From assembly GCA_029233985.1 (NCBI GenBank), contig JARGOK010000001.1:374274-409095 (forward strand): a stretch of 34,822 nt of DNA. The letters run 5' to 3'. Under the pieces are notes generated by a model that saw only the letters and a list, made by a program, of their open reading frames with translations, made no database searches and was not told the DNA's origin. Shown piece after piece: positions 1-8,212 of this stretch (position 1 is its first letter; every line of letters begins with the position of its first letter). The stretch is from Candidatus Altimarinota bacterium. GTDB lineage: Bacteria; Patescibacteriota; Gracilibacteria; JAUYGZ01. The translations under genes and the position numbers were made by a program.

Positions 1-8
1 TCCCGTCT

Positions 9-341
9 ATGATTGAGTCTGGGGTAGACAGTGCACTTGAAAAGCATGGCCTTAAGGATTTTAAGATATACGTCAATGACACTGTTATCCAGGCAATTGA
101 TCACCTTATCCTTCCTCAATTCACCGGGATCAGAGAAGATATTTCTGAGTTAAAAGAAGATGTTTCTGATCTCAAAACAGGTCTAAAAGATCTTCGAAAT
201 GACATGAACATGCATGTTGCCAGCTTGCATGAGAGAGTTGATGAAACCCACCGATTGATTGGGAGTTATTTTGAAGACTGTGTGACCAAAGAAGAGCACA
301 AGAGCTGGGAGCAGCGAGTGGTGGCTTTGGAGGAGGCTTAG
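9..341 (+). CDS. short coiled-coil hypothetical protein (start uncertain)
   Basis: A 110-residue protein of unknown function. The middle (about residues 42-85) has a heptad-like pattern of Ile/Leu with Glu/Lys/Asp (ISELKEDVSDLKTGLKDL), which predicts a coiled coil. No membrane segment or catalytic motif is visible. The reading frame stays open to the left edge of the window, so the ATG used here may be internal and the gene may begin upstream. It ends with TAG and is followed by a 400-base gap before the convergent end of topA. Similar small coiled-coil proteins are common in CPR genomes. No function is proposed. Confidence 0.55.
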   Translation: MIESGVDSALEKHGLKDFKIYVNDTVIQAIDHLILPQFTGIREDISELKEDVSDLKTGLKDLRNDMNMHVASLHERVDETHRLIGSYFEDCVTKEEHKSWEQRVVALEEA

Positions 342-369
342 TTGTCTGAATCGCAGGCTATTTTAATTT

Positions 370-428
370 ACGCAAATTTCCCCAAGACAAACAAGAACCA
401 CGAAGTGGTGACCAATAAAAATTTGCGT
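370..428. repeat. inverted repeat with nested hairpin
   Basis: The arms ACGCAAATTT (370-379) and AAATTTGCGT (419-428) are perfect reverse complements. Between them sits a second hairpin, ACCAC-GAA-GTGGT. The nested palindrome could form a cruciform or an RNA stem. It has no T-tract, so it is not a typical intrinsic terminator. Confidence 0.6.
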
Positions 429-702
429 CATCCTTGTGATCACTGGAAATCTGCGGTTCTGCCATGGAAAGATGGAGTCCTCACGTCTGTGGAAGAGATT
501 TCTTCGCTGCGTCTCCTTTGTAAAGCTACGGACACTCCGGTTCCAACTACGCTAAAGCTTCGAAGGACAGGCGAATTGACAAAAAGGAGGGTGAATACCC
601 CAAAAGTGCTATTTATTCAATTATTCATCTTCACGGGATTGCGACGCGGAGCCTGTGCTGAGAGTAGCGAAGTGCCCGCAATAAGAGCGTTTACTTCTTC
701 AC

Positions 703-731
703 TGTGGGTTCCCCTTGTAAGGGGTTAAGGG
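703..731 (-). repeat. half copy of dispersed palindromic element
   Basis: Read on the minus strand, this resembles the left arm of the complete copies at 6004, 14656 and 15479 (CCC-TTAAC-CCCTTA-AAGGGG pattern). It lies just downstream of the topA stop. Confidence 0.4.
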
Positions 732-740
732 TCTCTTTCC

Positions 741-3173
741 CTACTCCGCCTTCTTCTTCCCACCCCTCTTCCCCTTTGTACACACCGGACACACCTCACT
801 CGGACTCTTTTCTCCTTTCCCTTGCTTGAGCACCATCAATTGCTTTGGTCCGCATTTTTTGCAGGTTTTTGAGATCGGATTGTCCCAGAAAGCGGAATCA
901 CAGTCGGGATACTTGTTGCAGCCGAAAAAGATCTTTCCACGCCGGGTTTTCTTTTCCACGAGTTCTCCTTTTTCGCACTTGGCACAGTTGACGCCGATTT
1001 TTTTCTCGTCTTTTTTAATATATTTGCACTTTGGGTAGGCTCCACACCCGACAAATTCTCCGAAACGACCTCTTCTAGTGATGAGATCAGCTTCACAGTC
1101 TGGGCATTTTTCTCCTGTTGGTTCTGGCTTGAAAGGTTCTCCTGGAGTTCCGTCAGGATTTATTGGCAAGGCTCCCTTACAATCTGGATAGCCCGTACAA
1201 GAAAGAAATTTTCCGTATCTTCCCAGTTTTATTTCCATGTTTTCCTTGCACTCATAACACTTCACATCGGTTTCTTCGGTGATGACATCGTAACGCTTGA
1301 TAGCTTCCTTTTTGTCTTCGAGTTCTTTGGCAAAGGGCGCGTAAAACTGACCGATCATTTTGTGCCATTCGATCTTTCCCTCAGCGACTTCATCCAATTC
1401 ATTCTCCACACGGGCAGTAAAATCGTAACTGAGAATATCTGAGAAATGTTCTACAAGAAAATCACAGACGACCATTCCCACATCAGTTGGGTAGAGTTTT
1501 TTGTCTTCTTTCTTTTCGACGTACTTTCGGGCCTGAATGGTATTGATAGTCGGAGCGTAGGTCGATGGTCGTCCGATACCGAGGGATTCGAGCTTTTTCA
1601 CCAGTGATGCTTCGGTATACCGTGCTGGAGGTTTGGTAAAATTTTGCACAGGAATAAGCCCTTCCACCTTTGGCTCGATCTTGAAAGCATTCAGAGCGTA
1701 GATATAATCCCGTTCTCTCGCTTCAGTAGATTCTTCTGGAGTGACTTCGTCAGGCATCACTGGAGTAACCTTTGCCAAGGTGAGTGTTTGCCCGACTTCG
1801 AGAGCAGGAAGAAATTTTTGCTTGGAGTCCAGCTGGTCAGCCTTCCTACCAGAGCCTTGGTAGACTTTGAGATACCCTGGGAACTCAATAATAGATCCTT
1901 CGGCAGTGAATTCGTGAGGTCCAGCGCTGATCTCTGCAGTGGTTTTCTTCAGTCTTGCTGGCGCCATCTGACAAGCTAGAGTTCGTCGCCAGATAAGGGT
2001 GTACAGCTTGAGTTGGCGTTCATCAAGAAATGGAGCAGCATCCTTTGGTGTCATAGCGAGGTTTGTTGGTCGGATGGCTTCATGAGCTTCTTGTGCTCCC
2101 TTTGACTTGGTCTTAAATCGTCGTGGGGCTGAAAGAGCATACTCCGCACCAAATTCTTTGGTGATCACTTGCTTGGCCTGCGTCAGGGCTTTATCGGACA
2201 AACTGGTAGAATCCGTACGCATATAGGTAATAAACCCTCCTTCTACTCCAGATTTTTTCTTCACATTTCCCTCATAGAGCCGCTGAGCAACCATCATTGT
2301 CTGCTTTACTCCAAATCCGAGCTTACTGGAAGCTTCTTGCTGCAAGGTCGAAGTGATGTAAGGCGCTGAAGGACTGGATTTAGCATCTTTTTGTTCAATA
2401 TTAGTAATAGTGTGATCTTTTCCATCCAAGTCCTTCAGGATCTGTGACATTTGTTCAGCAGAACCGATTTTCTTTTCCTCATCCTTGTGATTGAGCTTGG
2501 TTCCATTGATCGAAGAGAGTTCCGCGTCAAATTGAGGCGTGCTGTAATAACTCTTCAGTTTCCAAAATTCTTTTGGGTCAAATGCTTGGATTTCTCGTTC
2601 TTTTTCAACAATCAAACGTACTGCAACAGACTGAACACGACCAGCAGAGAGCCCATAACGGATCTTTGTCCAGAGCAATGGCGAGAGCTTGTACCCCACA
2701 AGTCGATCGAGGATACGACGGGCTTGCTGGGCATCGAAAAGGTTAGCATCGATAATTCGAGGTTTGGCGATGGCTTCGAGAATAGCTTCCTTAGTAATTT
2801 CATGAAAAACAATCCGCTTGGTTTCCTTCGGATCGATCTTGAGGATCTGGGTCAAATGGTATCCTATGGCTTCTCCTTCGCGATCTTCATCCGTTGCGAT
2901 CCAAACAGTCGTTCCTTCTTTCATGTAGCTTTTGAGTTCTTTCACCACCTTTTTTTTTGTTGGCTTGATAACGTAAATCGGCTCGAAATTTTTCTCAATA
3001 TTGATCGCCAAACTCGCATAGGGCAGTTTTTGCTTACTCGGAGGAAGATCTGCTTTTCGGTCTGGAAGATCCCTAATATGTCCCATAGAAGCTTTTACCA
3101 CATAATCATTCCCGAGGAATTTCTGGATCATTTTGGCTTTCGCTGGTGACTCAACTATTACGAGGTTCTTCAT
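741..3173 (-). CDS. topA: DNA topoisomerase I (type IA)
   Basis: TopA relaxes negative supercoils by cutting one strand through a 5'-phosphotyrosine. In the 810-residue form starting at MKNLVIVESPAKA, the N-terminal TOPRIM domain shows the acidic triad in ATDEDREGEAIGYHL (about D95, D97, E99). The active-site tyrosine is in FITYMRTDSTSLS (about Y317). The C-terminus carries four Cys4 zinc ribbons (for example CYECKENMEI and CPDCEADLI) and a Lys-rich tail. Length is normal for a topoisomerase I with zinc fingers. The frame extends upstream to an ATG at 3230, but the added 19 residues (Asn/Pro-rich) are not part of the family, so I prefer 3173. A good promoter lies at 3301-3329. The protein is transcribed convergently to the gene at 9-341. 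Confidence 0.97.
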   Translation of the reverse strand: MKNLVIVESPAKAKMIQKFLGNDYVVKASMGHIRDLPDRKADLPPSKQKLPYASLAINIEKNFEPIYVIKPTKKKVVKELKSYMKEGTTVWIATDEDREGEAIGYHLTQILKIDPKETKRIVFHEITKEAILEAIAKPRIIDANLFDAQQARRILDRLVGYKLSPLLWTKIRYGLSAGRVQSVAVRLIVEKEREIQAFDPKEFWKLKSYYSTPQFDAELSSINGTKLNHKDEEKKIGSAEQMSQILKDLDGKDHTITNIEQKDAKSSPSAPYITSTLQQEASSKLGFGVKQTMMVAQRLYEGNVKKKSGVEGGFITYMRTDSTSLSDKALTQAKQVITKEFGAEYALSAPRRFKTKSKGAQEAHEAIRPTNLAMTPKDAAPFLDERQLKLYTLIWRRTLACQMAPARLKKTTAEISAGPHEFTAEGSIIEFPGYLKVYQGSGRKADQLDSKQKFLPALEVGQTLTLAKVTPVMPDEVTPEESTEARERDYIYALNAFKIEPKVEGLIPVQNFTKPPARYTEASLVKKLESLGIGRPSTYAPTINTIQARKYVEKKEDKKLYPTDVGMVVCDFLVEHFSDILSYDFTARVENELDEVAEGKIEWHKMIGQFYAPFAKELEDKKEAIKRYDVITEETDVKCYECKENMEIKLGRYGKFLSCTGYPDCKGALPINPDGTPGEPFKPEPTGEKCPDCEADLITRRGRFGEFVGCGAYPKCKYIKKDEKKIGVNCAKCEKGELVEKKTRRGKIFFGCNKYPDCDSAFWDNPISKTCKKCGPKQLMVLKQGKGEKSPSEVCPVCTKGKRGGKKKAE

Positions 3174-3300
3174 GGGGGGTGGACGGTTAGGGCTGTTATG
3201 ATTGTTTGGTTTTGGCCCCATTCCTGTCATTCTGAGGGACCGAAGAATCTTGTGGTGTATTTAAAGGAGGGCACACCTGGCCTAATCGACACAAGTCGTT

Positions 3301-3329
3301 ATTTAAACTTATCTACTTATATATGTCAA
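3301..3329 (-). promoter_or_regulatory. predicted sigma70-type promoter of topA
   Basis: On the minus strand a perfect -35 TTGACA (3329-3324) is followed after 17 bases by TTAAAT (3306-3301, 4 of 6 matches to the -10 consensus). Transcription would start near 3294 and leave a leader of about 120 nt before the preferred topA start. Confidence 0.55.
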
Positions 3330-3450
3330 GTTTTTGCCATTTTCTATAGAAAAGTCTCTGCCTTCTATATATGTTTCACTTTTTCGTGAATCATGGGTGA
3401 GGCTAGGTTCTCGAGAGAAGATGAGCAAGGAAATTGTCTTGAATGAACCT

Positions 3451-3472
3451 TTAAAAAGGCCCACAAAGGGCC
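3451..3472 (-). terminator. intrinsic terminator of the 99-aa membrane protein gene
   Basis: On the minus strand GGCCC-TTTGT-GGGCC is followed by TTTTT. It sits about 70 bases past the stop of the gene at 3540-3839. The stem is short (5 bp) but all G/C. Confidence 0.6.
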
Positions 3473-3539
3473 AAATCAATGTCGATATTTTGTTTTCTAG
3501 ATCAGCTTTGTGAGAGTATAAAGATTTCCCTTGCTGGTT

Positions 3540-3839
3540 TTAAAGAAACGACTCGTAACCTAAATTCAGGTAGATCAAAGTTCCCATCCAGATCAGAGCC
3601 AAGGTCCAGATCAGTGGATTTAGTCCAGGAAACTCGAGTCGCTTTTTTATAAACTCCCTCAAGCAAGATAATCCGTACATTCCTGCACAAAAGAAAAAAG
3701 GCATATCAAAGGTCTGGTAGATCAGCTGAAGGGTTTCAGAATCACTTTGACCTTGGTTTAGCATGAAGTCAGCTCCGAGATAAATGACTCCAAAGCCCAT
3801 AAAGAAGAAAAATGCGACGTTTTTGAAGGTGCGATTCAT
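3540..3839 (-). CDS. small three-helix membrane protein, unknown function
   Basis: A 99-residue protein with three probable membrane segments: about residues 8-25 (VAFFFFMGFGVIYLG), 43-60 (FDMPFFFCAGMYGLS) and 75-92 (PLIWTLALIWMGTLIYL). A basic, hydrophilic linker (REFIKKRLE) lies between the second and third. No family was recognised. It starts with ATG and ends with TAA, and has its own terminator at 3451-3472. The sequence just upstream (3848-3869) is nearly identical to that upstream of ychF, so both probably share a promoter type. Confidence 0.7.
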   Translation of the reverse strand: MNRTFKNVAFFFFMGFGVIYLGADFMLNQGQSDSETLQLIYQTFDMPFFFCAGMYGLSCLREFIKKRLEFPGLNPLIWTLALIWMGTLIYLNLGYESFL

Positions 3840-3941
3840 GAGAGTAGGGTTATAAGAATGCTAGGGATTATTGAGATTATTTACTGAAGGCGAAAGGCTG
3901 AAATGTGCTCATGTTGTGAAGATAACGGAGGTTGTGTGGCC

Positions 3942-3966
3942 CCCCTTGTAAGAGTTTAAAGGTCTC
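3942..3966 (-). repeat. half copy of dispersed palindromic element
   Basis: Read on the minus strand this is GACCTTTAAACTCTTACAAG followed by a G-run, matching the left-arm pattern of the complete copies at 6004 and 14656. It lies between the 99-aa gene and gatC. Confidence 0.4.
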
Positions 3967-4003
3967 TATGTGGGCTGTGTGTTTCTTCTTTCTCGCTTTT
4001 ATT

Positions 4004-4031
4004 TTGCTCCTCACCTCAGACACGATATACT
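4004..4031 (+). promoter_or_regulatory. predicted promoter of gatC
   Basis: TTGCTC (4004-4009) and TATACT (4026-4031) are separated by 16 bases. Transcription would start near 4038, about 28 nt before the gatC ATG. Confidence 0.55.
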
Positions 4032-4065
4032 CCCTATGCTGTTTTAGGCAACTTAAGAAATTATT

Positions 4066-4353
4066 ATGGCTTTGACAAAGGATGAAGTCCGACATGTCGC
4101 AAAACTCGCTCGTTTGAATCTCACAGACGAGGAGATCGAACGTTTTACTGGTCAGCTGACTGGGATTTTTGAAAGCCTGGATAAATTGGCAGAGGTGGAC
4201 ACAGAAGGAGTGGAAGAGACGAGCCAGGTTACTGGACTCAAGAATGTAGCCCGTGAAGATGTCGTGAAGCCTTCCTTGGATCGAGAGGATCTCTTAGAAA
4301 TCTCGGAGAGAGAGAAGAGTCGAGGGATGATCAAGGTGAGGAAGAGTATTTAA
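4066..4353 (+). CDS. gatC: Asp-tRNA(Asn)/Glu-tRNA(Gln) amidotransferase subunit C
   Basis: GatC is the small structural subunit that ties GatA to GatB in the complex making Gln-tRNA(Gln) and/or Asn-tRNA(Asn) by transamidation. The 95-residue length and family signature are clear: N-terminal EVRHVAKLARLNLTDEE, the central helix with GQLTGIFESLDKL, and the C-terminal MIKVRKSI in place of the usual VPKV ending. It ends with TAA at 4353, followed by a GC-rich hairpin. gatA follows about 200 bases later. No gatB is in the window, so the third subunit must be encoded elsewhere. Confidence 0.95.
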   Translation: MALTKDEVRHVAKLARLNLTDEEIERFTGQLTGIFESLDKLAEVDTEGVEETSQVTGLKNVAREDVVKPSLDREDLLEISEREKSRGMIKVRKSI

Positions 4354-4378
4354 TAAGCTCCCCCAAAGGAGGGGCTTA
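4353..4378 (+). terminator. GC-rich hairpin after gatC
   Basis: ATAAGC(T)CCCC and GGGGCTTAT form an imperfect stem with a short A-rich loop directly at the gatC stop. It has no T-tract, so it may be a weak terminator or attenuating hairpin between gatC and gatA. Confidence 0.4.
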
Positions 4379-4432
4379 TGAACCCCTCACTCAATTATTT
4401 AGAATATCAGTTGGCTTTACCACTCAACGAAA

Positions 4433-4495
4433 GTGAGATTTCGTTACATCACCTGGGCCAAACGATCCAAAACTAGGCGATGACGAACATCTCAC
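4433..4495. repeat. long imperfect inverted repeat upstream of gatA
   Basis: The left arm (4433-4454, starting GTGAGATTTCG) and the right arm (4475-4495, ending CGAACATCTCAC) pair over about 20 bases with small bulges, around a 20-nt loop. A TATAAT box lies immediately downstream (4499-4504). This arrangement would suit an operator or an RNA stem. It could also be a degenerate mobile palindrome. Confidence 0.5.
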
Positions 4496-4560
4496 CAGTA
4501 TAATCCCTCACGTTGTCAGCGAGTAACGAATCCCCGCCTTCGGTACATAAAATTATTATC

Positions 4561-5964
4561 ATGCATCAAACCATTGCCACATTATCACAACAGCTCCGCA
4601 ACGGAACCACAAGCTCTGTCGAGCTCACAAAATATTACTTGGGAGTCATCAAAGACAAGAACGCCGAACTAAATGCCTTCGTAAGTGTCAACGAAGAGTC
4701 CGCCCTGGCAATGGCTGCAAAAGCTGACGATATGATAGCAGCTGGAAAAGGAGGAGCTCTGACGGGAATCCCACTAGGAGTGAAGGATAATTTTTCTGAA
4801 AAAGGAATGGAGACAACAGCTGGATCGAATATGCTGAAGGGATACAAGCCTCCCTATGAATGCACGGTCCTCATGAAGCTCAGAGAAGCTGGGGCAGTTT
4901 TCCTTGGGCACACAAATACAGATGAATTTATGATGGGATCTTCTACGGAGACATCGGTCTTCGGGTCGAGCAAAAACCCACTGGATACAGAACGTACTCC
5001 CGGAGGATCCTCAGGAGGATCCTCTGCTGCTGTGGCAGCTGGCATGTGTGCTTGGGCGCTTGGATCTGATACCGGAGGGAGCATTCGTCAACCTGCGGCA
5101 TGCTGTGGAGTAACAGGACTAAAGGTGACATATGGTCGAGTGTCTCGGTACGGGGTGATTGCGATGGCGAGTAGCTTGGATACGGTTGGTTGCCTTGCAC
5201 AAAGCCCAGAGGATGCGGCCCTGATACTGGAAGTAATCGCTGGACATGATGAGATGGATGCGACGACTCCAGATGTAGAAGTTCCGAAATATAGCGAACA
5301 ATTGAACCAAGACATGAAAGGCATAAAGATAGGTGTACCAAAAGAATATGTGGAAGGATTGAGTGACGAAGTAAAAAAAGCCTTTGATAGTCAGCTTGAG
5401 CTTGCAGAGAGCAAAGGAGCAAAGATCGTCGATATTTCACTCCCCATGACGGAATATGGACTGGCCGTGTACTACATCATCTCCCCTTCTGAGGTGAGTG
5501 CCAACTTGTCTCGATACGATGGCCTGCGCTTTGGCCCGAAAAGTGATGCGGAAGATTTGGTGAGTTCGTATTTTGAAGCGAGAACTGCTGGATTTGGTGA
5601 TGAAGCGAAACGACGAATCATTATTGGGACCTATGCACTGAGTGCTGGATACTTCGACGCCTATTACAAAAAAGCTCTAAAAGTGAGAACTCTCATTAAA
5701 CAAGACTTCGAGAAAGCTTTTGAACAAGTAGATGTGATACTGACTCCAACGGTTCCCACTGTGGCTTTTAAAACTGGATCCAAAGGGAGCCCGATGGATA
5801 TGTACCTGGAAGACATCATGACGATTCCAGCGAGTGTGGCCGGTATCCCAGCTGTTTCAATCCCCTATGGGGAGTATGACAATATGCCACTGAGCTTGCA
5901 GGTGATTGGACCGATGTTTGAGGAAGGCAGAGTGCTGGGGGTGGCGCACAATATGAAAAATTGA
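4561..5964 (+). CDS. gatA: Asp-tRNA(Asn)/Glu-tRNA(Gln) amidotransferase subunit A
   Basis: GatA is the amidase-signature subunit that hydrolyses glutamine and delivers ammonia to GatB. The catalytic Ser-cisSer-Lys triad is present: Lys in GIPLGVKDNF (about K75), cis-Ser in TPGGSSGGSSAA (about S150) and nucleophile Ser in GSDTGGSIRQPA (about S174). The ATG at 4561 gives the usual start MHQTIATLSQQLRNG. The frame extends back to a TTG at 4513, but those residues are not family-like. The protein ends at VLGVAHNMKN with TGA, about 15 residues short of the usual C-terminal tail (typically AHAxEQ...W), so the last helix is slightly truncated. The catalytic core is intact. Confidence 0.95.
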   Translation: MHQTIATLSQQLRNGTTSSVELTKYYLGVIKDKNAELNAFVSVNEESALAMAAKADDMIAAGKGGALTGIPLGVKDNFSEKGMETTAGSNMLKGYKPPYECTVLMKLREAGAVFLGHTNTDEFMMGSSTETSVFGSSKNPLDTERTPGGSSGGSSAAVAAGMCAWALGSDTGGSIRQPAACCGVTGLKVTYGRVSRYGVIAMASSLDTVGCLAQSPEDAALILEVIAGHDEMDATTPDVEVPKYSEQLNQDMKGIKIGVPKEYVEGLSDEVKKAFDSQLELAESKGAKIVDISLPMTEYGLAVYYIISPSEVSANLSRYDGLRFGPKSDAEDLVSSYFEARTAGFGDEAKRRIIIGTYALSAGYFDAYYKKALKVRTLIKQDFEKAFEQVDVILTPTVPTVAFKTGSKGSPMDMYLEDIMTIPASVAGIPAVSIPYGEYDNMPLSLQVIGPMFEEGRVLGVAHNMKN

Positions 5965-6003
5965 GAATGATTGAGAAGGGTAAAAAAGGATTACAAGGAT
6001 CGG

Positions 6004-6112
6004 GAGCCCCCTAACACCTTAAAAGGGTTACCAAACAATGTGTATCTCAAGTAAGTGTGCTTTTTTTGAGTGTGTCTCCCCTTTTAAGAGGCCGGGGTCA
6101 GAGAACCTGGTG
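6004..6112 (+). repeat. palindromic intergenic element, copy 1
   Basis: The left arm CCCCCTAACACCTTAAAAGG (6007-6026) and the right arm CCCCTTTTAAGAGGCCGGGG (about 6080-6099) are inverted relative to each other, with a spacer of about 55 bases containing a T-run. The copy at 14656-14755 has the same left arm, T-run and right arm; the copy at 15479-15575 keeps the T-run and right arm but has a degenerate left arm. It lies wholly between gatA and the ABC gene. Confidence 0.65.
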
Positions 6113-6159
6113 GTCCCAAACATCTTCTGATATCGTAAAAGTACTTCTAACTCTCTGCA

Positions 6160-6768
6160 ATGATCCAGTTCCAAAGTATCTCCCATTCGTTTGGACCTCG
6201 TTTGGTCATCTCACATCTCGATGCAGAGGTTGGGAAAGGACAGATGTGTGTGGTAACAGGAAGGAATGGATCTGGGAAGTCAACCTTGATCAATATGCTA
6301 CTCGGAAAATCCACGCCAACTAGTGGACAAATGCTATTGGATGGCCGGTCTTTAAAAGACCTTAATAAAGCTGATCGAGAAAAGTTTTTTGGAGTGACGG
6401 GAGTAGTGGCACAGAATATTTTTCCACGCCCTACACAAACTGTTTTGCAAGTCCTCGAGACTCATCACCCGAACGAAGAACAGATGAAAAACATGTTGGT
6501 CTTTTTGGATATGCAAGGACGAGAAAATGAGCTCATTTCTTCACTCTCTATTTCTGAGCGACGAAGGGTTGACCTCGGAAGAAGCTTGATTCATTCACCC
6601 AAGATGGTCATATGGGACGATCCCTTCTGTCATTTTGACCAACTATGGACAGAACGATTTACTGAAGAACTAAAACACCGAAACCACGAAGGTTTGACTA
6701 TCGTCATCACATCATCTGACATGAAAGATATCGAACACCTGTACCCAGAAGTCGTTATTAAATTATAA
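6160..6768 (+). CDS. ABC-type ATPase with degenerate catalytic motifs
   Basis: A 202-residue single ABC nucleotide-binding domain. Walker A is intact (TGRNGSGKST, residues 33-42) and a Q-loop Gln is present (Q85). The rest departs from the family: the signature reads LSISERRR instead of LSGGQxQR (129-136), Walker B ends in VIWDDP so the catalytic Glu is Asp (D154), and the H-loop His is Ser (ITSSD, S186). It is short, has no membrane segment, and no permease gene is adjacent. It starts with ATG after a palindromic repeat and lies 19 bases before radA, so the two may be cotranscribed. It probably binds ATP, but hydrolysis may be slow or absent. FtsE-, Lol- or energy-coupling-type families are possible. 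I cannot assign a substrate. Confidence 0.85.
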   Translation: MIQFQSISHSFGPRLVISHLDAEVGKGQMCVVTGRNGSGKSTLINMLLGKSTPTSGQMLLDGRSLKDLNKADREKFFGVTGVVAQNIFPRPTQTVLQVLETHHPNEEQMKNMLVFLDMQGRENELISSLSISERRRVDLGRSLIHSPKMVIWDDPFCHFDQLWTERFTEELKHRNHEGLTIVITSSDMKDIEHLYPEVVIKL

Positions 6769-6787
6769 TTTTCTCAATTTTGAGAGT

Positions 6788-8125
6788 ATGAAAATAAAAA
6801 CTATTTATGTGTGCTCGTCATGCAATGAGCAAACGACAAAGTGGACTGGAAAATGTATGCGCTGTGGAGCATGGGATAGCCTCATCGAAGATGCTGTGGA
6901 CTCTGAGTCTCACAAACTTATTGAAACCAAATCCATTGAGGTCAGAAAGGTGAGTCTAGAGGACTCGTTTTCAAAACGTATCACTTCTGGTATCGAAGAG
7001 TTTGATCGAGTGCTCGGTGGTGGAATTGTAGGAGACGGTCTCCTTCTCCTGACTGGTGATCCAGGTATCGGAAAGTCGACGCTTTCCCTTCAGGTTTCTT
7101 TGGAAATGGCAAAGAGTGGAAAAAAAGTGCTATATGTTTCTGGTGAAGAGTCGGTTGATCAGATATCGATGCGTGCTCGAAGAATTTTTAAGCAAGAAAT
7201 CCCAGAAAGCTTTTCACTCGTCAACGCTCATCATTTGGAATCTGTCGTGGCAACAATAAAAAAACACAAGCCAGACCTCGTTATTGCAGATAGTGTCCAA
7301 ACCCTTTCGTCTGAAAAAGTAAGTGGTATGCCAGGGAGTATTGTTCAGACTCGGCATATTGCAGAGGTTTTTATGGATGTCGCGAAGCGTGATGGGATTC
7401 CCGTCATCCTGATCGGTCACGTTACCAAGGATGGTGGACTGGCTGGACCAAAAGTCTTGGAACATTTGGTTGATACCGTTCTCTTCTTTGAAGGAGATCG
7501 ATATCAAAACCTCAGAATGCTACGAGCACTAAAAAATCGCTTTGGATCAACGAATGAAGTAGGGATCTTTTCGATGAAAGAAGAAGGATTAGTAGAAGTC
7601 AAAAACCCATCAGAAATATTTTTAAAAGGTCGAAAGTCAGGAGCTATTGGGTCTGCACTCAGTGTCACTCTAGAAGGGACACGCCCTTTTGTTTTGGAAA
7701 TACAAGCCCTGACAAATTCTGCTGATTATTCGTACCCAAAGAGAGCTGCATCTGGTATGGACGGAAACCGGGTACAGCTCTTGACTGCTGTCCTCAACAA
7801 ACATGCGAAGCTAAAGATGGACCAACAGGATGTGTATGTAAATGTTGCTGGAGGGTTTCGAGTGCGAGATCCTGCTGTAGATCTCGCATTAGTTGCAGCT
7901 ATTATTTCCAGTCGAAATGACAGCCCACTCCCCGAGCAAGTGGCACTGATCGGTGAGGTGGGTCTCAGCGCTGAAGTAAGGCCGGTGTCACACGAAGAAA
8001 AAAGACTGAAGGAACTTGCCAAGCTGGGTTTCAAAGAAGTCTGGGGGAATATTGAGAAAAAAATTGATGGCCTGATGGTGAAGAAGGTGACAGACATTCA
8101 TGATCTGATGAAGTTGTTGAAATAG
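6788..8125 (+). CDS. radA: DNA repair protein RadA (Sms)
   Basis: RadA is a RecA-like branch-migration ATPase that helps process recombination intermediates. At 445 residues it has the full architecture: an N-terminal zinc finger (C9, C12, C23, C26), a RecA-type ATPase with Walker A GDPGIGKST (residues 90-98), the RadA-specific KNRFG motif (in LKNRFGSTNEVGIF), and a C-terminal Lon-protease-like domain (about 280-445). In CPR it is one of the retained recombination proteins. It starts with ATG 19 bases after the ABC gene and ends with TAG. Confidence 0.97.
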   Translation: MKIKTIYVCSSCNEQTTKWTGKCMRCGAWDSLIEDAVDSESHKLIETKSIEVRKVSLEDSFSKRITSGIEEFDRVLGGGIVGDGLLLLTGDPGIGKSTLSLQVSLEMAKSGKKVLYVSGEESVDQISMRARRIFKQEIPESFSLVNAHHLESVVATIKKHKPDLVIADSVQTLSSEKVSGMPGSIVQTRHIAEVFMDVAKRDGIPVILIGHVTKDGGLAGPKVLEHLVDTVLFFEGDRYQNLRMLRALKNRFGSTNEVGIFSMKEEGLVEVKNPSEIFLKGRKSGAIGSALSVTLEGTRPFVLEIQALTNSADYSYPKRAASGMDGNRVQLLTAVLNKHAKLKMDQQDVYVNVAGGFRVRDPAVDLALVAAIISSRNDSPLPEQVALIGEVGLSAEVRPVSHEEKRLKELAKLGFKEVWGNIEKKIDGLMVKKVTDIHDLMKLLK

Positions 8126-8142
8126 GAAGTGCCCTGAACCCA

Positions 8143-8172
8143 CGCCCCCCCAACCCTTCAAAAGAGGAACCG
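8143..8172 (+). repeat. half copy of dispersed palindromic element
   Basis: A C-run followed by AACCCTTCAAAAGAGGAACC matches the left-arm pattern of the complete copies, here without a right arm. It lies just after radA. Confidence 0.4.
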
Positions 8173-8212
8173 AACACCTCACACCTATAAAGAACCAAAC
8201 TTGGCATTTAGA

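Larger units (their letters stand above)
342..740. other. intergenic region, no gene supported
   Basis: This 400-base gap lies between the coiled-coil gene and the 3' end of topA. An open frame crosses it, but its translation is Arg/Ser/Thr-rich, has no recognisable domain, and overlaps inverted repeats and dispersed repeats, so I do not call a gene. It contains a 10-bp inverted repeat (370-428), a CTTCG/GAAGGAC-type repeat (about 490-585), and a half copy of the palindromic element (703-731). Confidence 0.6.

Noticed and set aside
342-728. Open frame of 128 codons after the coiled-coil gene
   Set aside because: Its translation has no domain and covers inverted repeats and dispersed repeat units, and it starts with TTG directly at the preceding stop.
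4943-5440. 165-codon frame antisense to gatA
   Set aside because: It overlaps the catalytic core of GatA on the other strand and has no domain of its own.
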